Part shown: piece after piece, positions 59,760-64,000 of the stretch
Layout: every line of letters begins with the position of its first letter
Position numbering within the stretch: the stretch's first letter is position 1
The notes under the pieces: generated by a model
Told to the model about the DNA's origin: nothing
The model's input: the letters and a program-made list of their open reading frames with translations, nothing else
The model's database searches: none
From: DASRJG01 sp964647625
GTDB taxonomy: Bacteria > Acidobacteriota > Polarisedimenticolia > Polarisedimenticolales > DASRJG01
DNA length: 64,000 nt
NCBI GenBank assembly: GCA_964647625.1
Contig: CAZYHZ010000003.1
Location: forward strand, 1-64,000
Direction of reading: 5' to 3'
Translations under genes and position numbers: made by a program

Positions 59760-60667
59760 TGGAGCCGTCCGGCGTCGTCTTCGAAAACGTCACGCGCAAG
59801 TTCGGGCGGACCCTGGCTCTGGACGATGTGAGCTTCGGGATCGAGCCCGGCACCGTGCTCGGACTGATCGGCCGCAACGGGGCCGGAAAGACCACCGCGC
59901 TACGGCTTGCGATCGGGACGCTCTGGCCGGATTCCGGGCGCATTCGCACGCTGGGTCTCGATCCAAGGGTTTCCGCCGTCGAGGTGGCCACGCGCGCGGC
60001 GCTCCTGTCCGAAGAATCCGCCCTGTACCCGTGGATGACGGTCGACGAGATCGTCCGCTTCGCCGCCGCGCTTCATCCCCGCTGGGACGCGGCGCTCGCG
60101 GCGAAGCTCGCCCGCGACCTCGATCTCCCGGCGGACAAGAAGATTCGCGAGCTGTCGCGCGGGACGCGCGCGAAGGTGGCGCTGGTCCTCGCGGTGGCGG
60201 GACGGCCGGCACTGCTCCTGCTCGACGACCCCACGGCGGGGCTCGATCCGCTCGTTCGTCGTGAGGTGCTCGACGGAATTCTCGATGCCGTCTCCGAAGA
60301 AGGCGGGGCGGTGATCTACGCGTCCCATCTCGTGCACGACGTCGAGCGCGTCGCCGACCGGGTGATCGTCCTGGATCACGGAAAGATCCGCATCGACGGC
60401 GCGCTCGACGCGCTCAAGGCCCGATTCCGATGCGCGCGCGGCGTGTTCGTGGGCGGCGCGCCGCCCGAGGCCGAGGTCGCCGGCGTGATCCACGCGACGG
60501 CCGACGGCCGCACCTTGACGGTGATCGCCGACGCGCAAAACGGCGAGCTCGAATCGTTGATGAAGGGCCTAGGCGCCAAGGACGTCGCGATCGAGCCGCT
60601 CCCCCTCGAAGAGATCCTGGTGGCCATGCTGCGGCAAGGGCAGGCCAAAGGAGCGACCCATGTTTAG
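59759..60667 (+). CDS. ABC exporter ATPase with LDDP Walker B
   Basis: A 302-aa ATPase. Walker A is GRNGAGKTTALRL. The signature is ELSRGTRAKVALVLAVAG (LSRGT instead of LSGGQ), and the H-loop is YASHLVHDVERV. Walker B reads LLLLDDPTAGLDP, so Asp stands where the catalytic Glu is expected. ATP binding should be intact, but hydrolysis may be slow or need another base. ATPases with LSRG-type signatures are usual in YtrA-controlled systems. The ATG at 59759 overlaps the regulator's stop, with GAGGAG just upstream; a GTG at 59756 would add one residue. The permease start lies within its last codons (8-nt overlap). Confidence 0.88.
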   Translation: MEPSGVVFENVTRKFGRTLALDDVSFGIEPGTVLGLIGRNGAGKTTALRLAIGTLWPDSGRIRTLGLDPRVSAVEVATRAALLSEESALYPWMTVDEIVRFAAALHPRWDAALAAKLARDLDLPADKKIRELSRGTRAKVALVLAVAGRPALLLLDDPTAGLDPLVRREVLDGILDAVSEEGGAVIYASHLVHDVERVADRVIVLDHGKIRIDGALDALKARFRCARGVFVGGAPPEAEVAGVIHATADGRTLTVIADAQNGELESLMKGLGAKDVAIEPLPLEEILVAMLRQGQAKGATHV

Positions 60668-62660
60668 AGCGCTGCTCTGGAAGGAATGGCGGCAATTGAG
60701 ATTGCTCCGCTGGGGCGGGACCGCGCTCGGGGTTTTCCTGCCCATCGTGCTGATCGCCGGGGCGGAGGTCGCGAAGCACGGCTGGCTCCCGACGGGCGAG
60801 GTCAAGACCTACTCGATGAAAGATCTCTTGTTCGAGCTCTTTCCGGCGATGCTGGCGCTCGGTGTGTGGCCGCTCGTCGCCCTGCTCGTCACCTCGCAGT
60901 CGTTCGCGGGCGACCGAGCCGCGGGCACAGAGACGTTCCTGCTCGAGCGGCCGGTCCCGCGCGGGGCGACGTGGCGTGCGCGCGTCGTCGCCTCGCTGGG
61001 AAGCTTGCTCACCGCAATCCTGCTGACGTCGTCTCTCGCCGGGATTCTCGCTCGCGCGGTCAATCCGGGCACGGACGGTGCGTGGCGCAAGCTCGCGCTC
61101 ATTGGCGCCGCCGGCCTTGGAGCGGCGTTGCTCGCCTACATCGGAGGGATGATCGCGGCGGTGATCGTTCCGTCGCCGTTCGGTGCGGTGCTGCTCGGCG
61201 CCATCCTCGGCGCGGGGCCCGTGATCGTCGCGGCCCAGCTCATGTCGTTCGTCTACGCGCGCAATCTCGGGATCGTGCTTCCATTCCTGCTGCCGCCGGG
61301 GTACGTCGCGGCGTCGTGGCTGGCGTCATGCCGGGGCGAGCCCGCCGGGCGCGGACGGCTGCGGCGGGCATTGACGATGCTCGGGTCCGCTTTCGCGGCG
61401 GTGACGCTGCTGTTCGTCTCGCTTGCCCCGGTTTATGTGCGTGCAGCAGCCAGGAGCGACCATCACGTCATCTTTCCGTCGCTGAACGGTCGGATGGCGA
61501 TTGTGGCGACGGTGCCGGATGTCGGCTGGGGGGGCGGGTACCTCGTCGACGTGTCCCGAGGTATCCGCCGTAACTTCATCCCGCCGCCGGTTCGGGACAT
61601 GTCGTGGAGCCCGGACGGCTCCCAGTTTGCCCTGCTCACGTGGTCCGGCCCGTTCGGCAGCATCCGATCGAACGAGCGCATCGAAGTTCGTTCCACCGAA
61701 GACGGAAAACTGCTTCGTGCGATCGCACTCCCGGGCGACGGCGTCGCGATGGACATTGCCTGGCCAGACGGCGGCATCGTCATGCTCCTCTCGAAAGCGG
61801 AGGCCGGTGGCTCCGCCGATCGGAGGCTGAAGCTGCTAAATCCCGCGACTGGGGAGTGGAAGCCAATGGATTTCAGCTCCAAAGAGTGGCCAGGGCTCGT
61901 GAGCGCGGGCCCGGACCGGCAGGTCTACGTGCGCGAGCTGGCGCACTCCGACGCCACCCCGTCGCCGAATATCGGGGCAGGGTTCCACCTTTATCCGGTC
62001 GACGCCAAGTCCGGACGTGTCGAGCCGGCGCTCGCGGACCGCTCCGGCAATCCGCTCCTCTTCGCCGGATGGAGCGGCGGGCTGTCTCCCAGCGGCCGTT
62101 TCGCCCGGATCCTGCATCCCGGCGACGACTCCAAGACGGTCTACCTGTTCGATCTGCAGAGCGGGGTCGAAAGCGGGTGCGCGGCGCCGTCATCCGCACG
62201 ATGGGTCGATGGCGACCGGCTCGTTTGGACGGATCGTCTTGGAACGGTTACGCGGATGTTCGCGCTGACCCCGGGAACGGCTCCGATCGTGCTGCGCGAA
62301 TGGCACGACGCGCACGTCGAATACGAGGTGTCGCCGGACCGCCGGGCGGTTTTGGTGAATGCCATTCCCGTGCTCTCTCCGCCGGCTCCGGCCGGCTCGA
62401 GGGTCCCCGATCCCGCGCTGTTCTCGAGCGTGGCTCCGCAGGGACGAGTCCCCGAAGACCAAATCTATTTGATCGACCAAGACCGGTTCGTGGAGCTGGG
62501 GCCCGCGTTCTCCACGCGCCCCGACGATTTCCGGACGTCGCAGTGGGCCGGTCCGCGCACGATCGCGCGGCTCGCGCCGGGCGTCGTCGCGTTCGAGGAC
62601 ATCGATGCACCGGGGAAGCGCCGCTTCGCGATCGGGAGCGCGTCGGACCTGGAGCGGTAG
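60660..62660 (+). CDS. ABC-2 type permease fused to extracytoplasmic beta-propeller
   Basis: A 666-aa protein in two parts. The first 265 residues are an ABC-2-like permease: an amphipathic start (LLWKEWRQLRLLRWGG), about seven membrane segments and the coupling element SQSFAGDRAAGTETFLLERP. The rest, after VTLLFVSLAPVYVRAAA, is a soluble domain with TolB/WD40-like blades, for example MSWSPDGSQFALLTWSG, LNPATGEWKPMDF and LSPSGRFARILHPG. It should lie outside the membrane, given the last segment. Such a domain could bind cargo or a partner such as the pilin-head protein of the same unit. The start overlaps the ATPase gene by 8 nt. Substrate unknown. Confidence 0.82.
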   Translation: MFRALLWKEWRQLRLLRWGGTALGVFLPIVLIAGAEVAKHGWLPTGEVKTYSMKDLLFELFPAMLALGVWPLVALLVTSQSFAGDRAAGTETFLLERPVPRGATWRARVVASLGSLLTAILLTSSLAGILARAVNPGTDGAWRKLALIGAAGLGAALLAYIGGMIAAVIVPSPFGAVLLGAILGAGPVIVAAQLMSFVYARNLGIVLPFLLPPGYVAASWLASCRGEPAGRGRLRRALTMLGSAFAAVTLLFVSLAPVYVRAAARSDHHVIFPSLNGRMAIVATVPDVGWGGGYLVDVSRGIRRNFIPPPVRDMSWSPDGSQFALLTWSGPFGSIRSNERIEVRSTEDGKLLRAIALPGDGVAMDIAWPDGGIVMLLSKAEAGGSADRRLKLLNPATGEWKPMDFSSKEWPGLVSAGPDRQVYVRELAHSDATPSPNIGAGFHLYPVDAKSGRVEPALADRSGNPLLFAGWSGGLSPSGRFARILHPGDDSKTVYLFDLQSGVESGCAAPSSARWVDGDRLVWTDRLGTVTRMFALTPGTAPIVLREWHDAHVEYEVSPDRRAVLVNAIPVLSPPAPAGSRVPDPALFSSVAPQGRVPEDQIYLIDQDRFVELGPAFSTRPDDFRTSQWAGPRTIARLAPGVVAFEDIDAPGKRRFAIGSASDLER

Positions 62661-62678
62661 GGTACGATCTGGGGCCTC

Positions 62679-64000
62679 GTGCCCAATCTCTATCTCATCG
62701 ACGGCACCTCGCAGCTCTTCCGGGCGTACTTTGCAATCCGCGGACTCTCGAACGCGGAAGGCGTCGCGACGAACGCGGTGTTCGGGTTCACGTCCATGCT
62801 CCGCAAGCTGCTGGCCGACGAGCAGCCGGAATTCGTCGGAGTCGCGTTCGATCTCGAAGGGCCGACGTTCCGGCACGAGCAGTTCGCGGACTACAAGGCC
62901 AACCGGCCGGAGCTGCCGGGCGACCTCCTGCCGCAGTTCCCCCTGACCAAGCAGGTCTGCGAGGGGTTTCGGATCCCCATCCTCGAGGTCCCGGGCTACG
63001 AGGCCGACGACCTGATCGCGACCTACGCGCGACTCGCCACGGCGGCCGGCTACGAGGTCGTCGTGGTGGCGTCGGACAAGGATCTCCTCCAGCTCGTGCG
63101 CCCCGGCGTCACCGTCTTGAACCCGTCGAAGAACATCAAGCTCGACCCGGCGGGGGTCGCCGGCTACTTCGGCGTTCCGCCGGAGCACGTCTGCGACGTT
63201 CTCGGGTTGATGGGGGATGCGGTCGACAACATTCCCGGCGTTCCGGGCGTCGGGGAGAAGACCGCGCTCTGGCTGGTGAATTCGTACGGGGACGTCGAGG
63301 CCGTCATCGCGCGCGCAGGAAAGCTCGTCGCGGCGTTCGACGCGAGAGATGCCCTGATCGCCGCCTTGGAGGCCTCCGATGGAGACGCGGCGGTCGCCGT
63401 TGACCGGTTCGGAGCCTCGGCGTCGGAGCTATCGCCGGTCGAAGCCGAAGACGATTTCTCGCGGCGCCTGCGGGACGCGGTCGACCGCGCGCGCGATCTC
63501 GTCCGGTCCGGCCCTTCGGATGCGAAGGCTCGCAAGGCGCTCGCGCGCCGGCTCAAGGATCTCGACAAGGGGAGCCAGCGGCGGATCTGGCAGGCGATCG
63601 TCGAGAACACGGAGCAGGCACGGATGTCCAGGGCCCTGGCGGTGCTCCATGCGGACGTGCCGGTCACGTTCGACTCCGACGCGCTAAGGCTCGATCCGCC
63701 CAACCGGGAATTTCTCGCGGCGCTCTTCAAGAAGCTCGGCTTCCGGTCGCTGACCGCCGAATTTGAAGGCAGGCCCGCCGGCGAAACCGGTGCCGAGCTC
63801 ACAACGGAAACGGCCGTGGAACCTGTCGAAGCGCGTTCGCCGGGGGCGGACGACGCGGTCTATCGAACGATCCTCACACGCGAGGCGCTCGCCGAGGTCG
63901 TCACGCGGTGCCGGGCAGCGGGACGGATCGCCGTCGACACCGAGACGAACTCGATCGATCCGATGCGCGGGAAGCTCGTCGGCATCTCGCTGTCCTGGGC
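62679..64000 (+). CDS. polA: DNA polymerase I, 5' part (cut off by window)
   Basis: About 440 residues of DNA polymerase I are visible; the polymerase domain lies beyond the window. The N-terminal 5' nuclease (FEN) domain is complete: LYLIDGTSQLFRAYFAIRGL, then GYEADDLIATYARLA, VVVASDKDLLQLV, LGLMGDAVDNIPGVPGVGEKTA. Between the helix-hairpin-helix region and QRRIWQAIVENTEQARMSRAL there are about 80 extra residues (roughly 217-298), where the family normally has a few. The 3'-5' exonuclease domain opens with AVDTETNSIDP, and its first motif DxE is intact, so proofreading is likely. The start is the GTG at 62679; TACGAT ends 10 nt before it and no good ribosome binding site is seen. Confidence 0.93.
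   Translation, partial: MPNLYLIDGTSQLFRAYFAIRGLSNAEGVATNAVFGFTSMLRKLLADEQPEFVGVAFDLEGPTFRHEQFADYKANRPELPGDLLPQFPLTKQVCEGFRIPILEVPGYEADDLIATYARLATAAGYEVVVVASDKDLLQLVRPGVTVLNPSKNIKLDPAGVAGYFGVPPEHVCDVLGLMGDAVDNIPGVPGVGEKTALWLVNSYGDVEAVIARAGKLVAAFDARDALIAALEASDGDAAVAVDRFGASASELSPVEAEDDFSRRLRDAVDRARDLVRSGPSDAKARKALARRLKDLDKGSQRRIWQAIVENTEQARMSRALAVLHADVPVTFDSDALRLDPPNREFLAALFKKLGFRSLTAEFEGRPAGETGAELTTETAVEPVEARSPGADDAVYRTILTREALAEVVTRCRAAGRIAVDTETNSIDPMRGKLVGISLSW

Overview
This is a gene-dense, high-GC stretch of a bacterial chromosome. No gap between genes exceeds about 135 bp, and I see no tRNA, rRNA, insertion sequence, integrase or CRISPR array. Two genes run off the edges: ahcY on the left and polA on the right. 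A TolC-type outer-membrane channel with an RND pump, lipobox proteins and a TonB C-terminal domain show a diderm envelope. The ftsH-folP-cdaA-cdaR-glmM order, the peptidase-rich content (M1, M28, S9, TldD/E, M48), carboxypeptidase-regulatory-like repeats and the ABC permease/M1 peptidase fusion fit Acidobacteriota or a neighbouring phylum best. That placement is an inference from gene content only.

Layout. 1-5.8 kb: S-adenosylhomocysteine hydrolase behind an ArsR/methyltransferase-domain regulator; a small TonB-C protein; and a minus-strand run of cysteine dioxygenase, YeiH-type exporter, SDR protein and an internally duplicated unknown. 5.8-13.2 kb: the ABC-F translation factor EttA, then a tolC-mfp-RND efflux operon. 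13.3-17.9 kb: a complete branched-chain amino acid ABC importer (livJ-H-M-G-F). 18-23.4 kb: an M1-M28-PDZ three-domain peptidase, divergent from a NatAB-like ABC exporter. 23.4-31.2 kb: tilS-hpt, then ftsH-folP-cdaA-cdaR-glmM, which joins c-di-AMP synthesis, folate and cell-wall precursor synthesis. 31.3-39.1 kb: an ABC ATPase, a 1196-aa ABC permease fused to an M1 peptidase, and a large secreted beta-sandwich protein. 39.2-46 kb: S9 peptidase, APC permease, phospholipase D-type protein, ornithine carbamoyltransferase, UbiA prenyltransferase. 46-50.6 kb: a stress operon clpB-hsp20-htpX-grpE running into ubiA. 50.7-53.7 kb: tldD/tldE-like pair and a small ferredoxin. 53.8-58.8 kb: dNTPase-like HD protein, rpiB, glyA, DinG/XPD-type helicase. 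58.8-62.7 kb: a regulated four-gene unit of pilin-head protein, GntR regulator, ABC ATPase and permease-propeller fusion. It ends with polA.

Three things stand out. First, the only two convergent junctions with room between the genes (5.8 kb and 39.1 kb) are filled by palindromes built from 7-bp tandem repeats of the same family. Second, many genes without a Shine-Dalgarno sequence carry a TANNNT hexamer 6-10 nt before the start codon, which suggests widespread leaderless transcription. Third, two ABC-2 exporters carry large extracytoplasmic domains fused to the permease (an M1 peptidase in one, a beta-propeller in the other). Several enzymes also show unusual active sites: a dNTPase-like protein lacking its catalytic His/Glu, an ABC ATPase with Asp for the Walker B Glu, and a ferredoxin with Thr for a cluster Cys.
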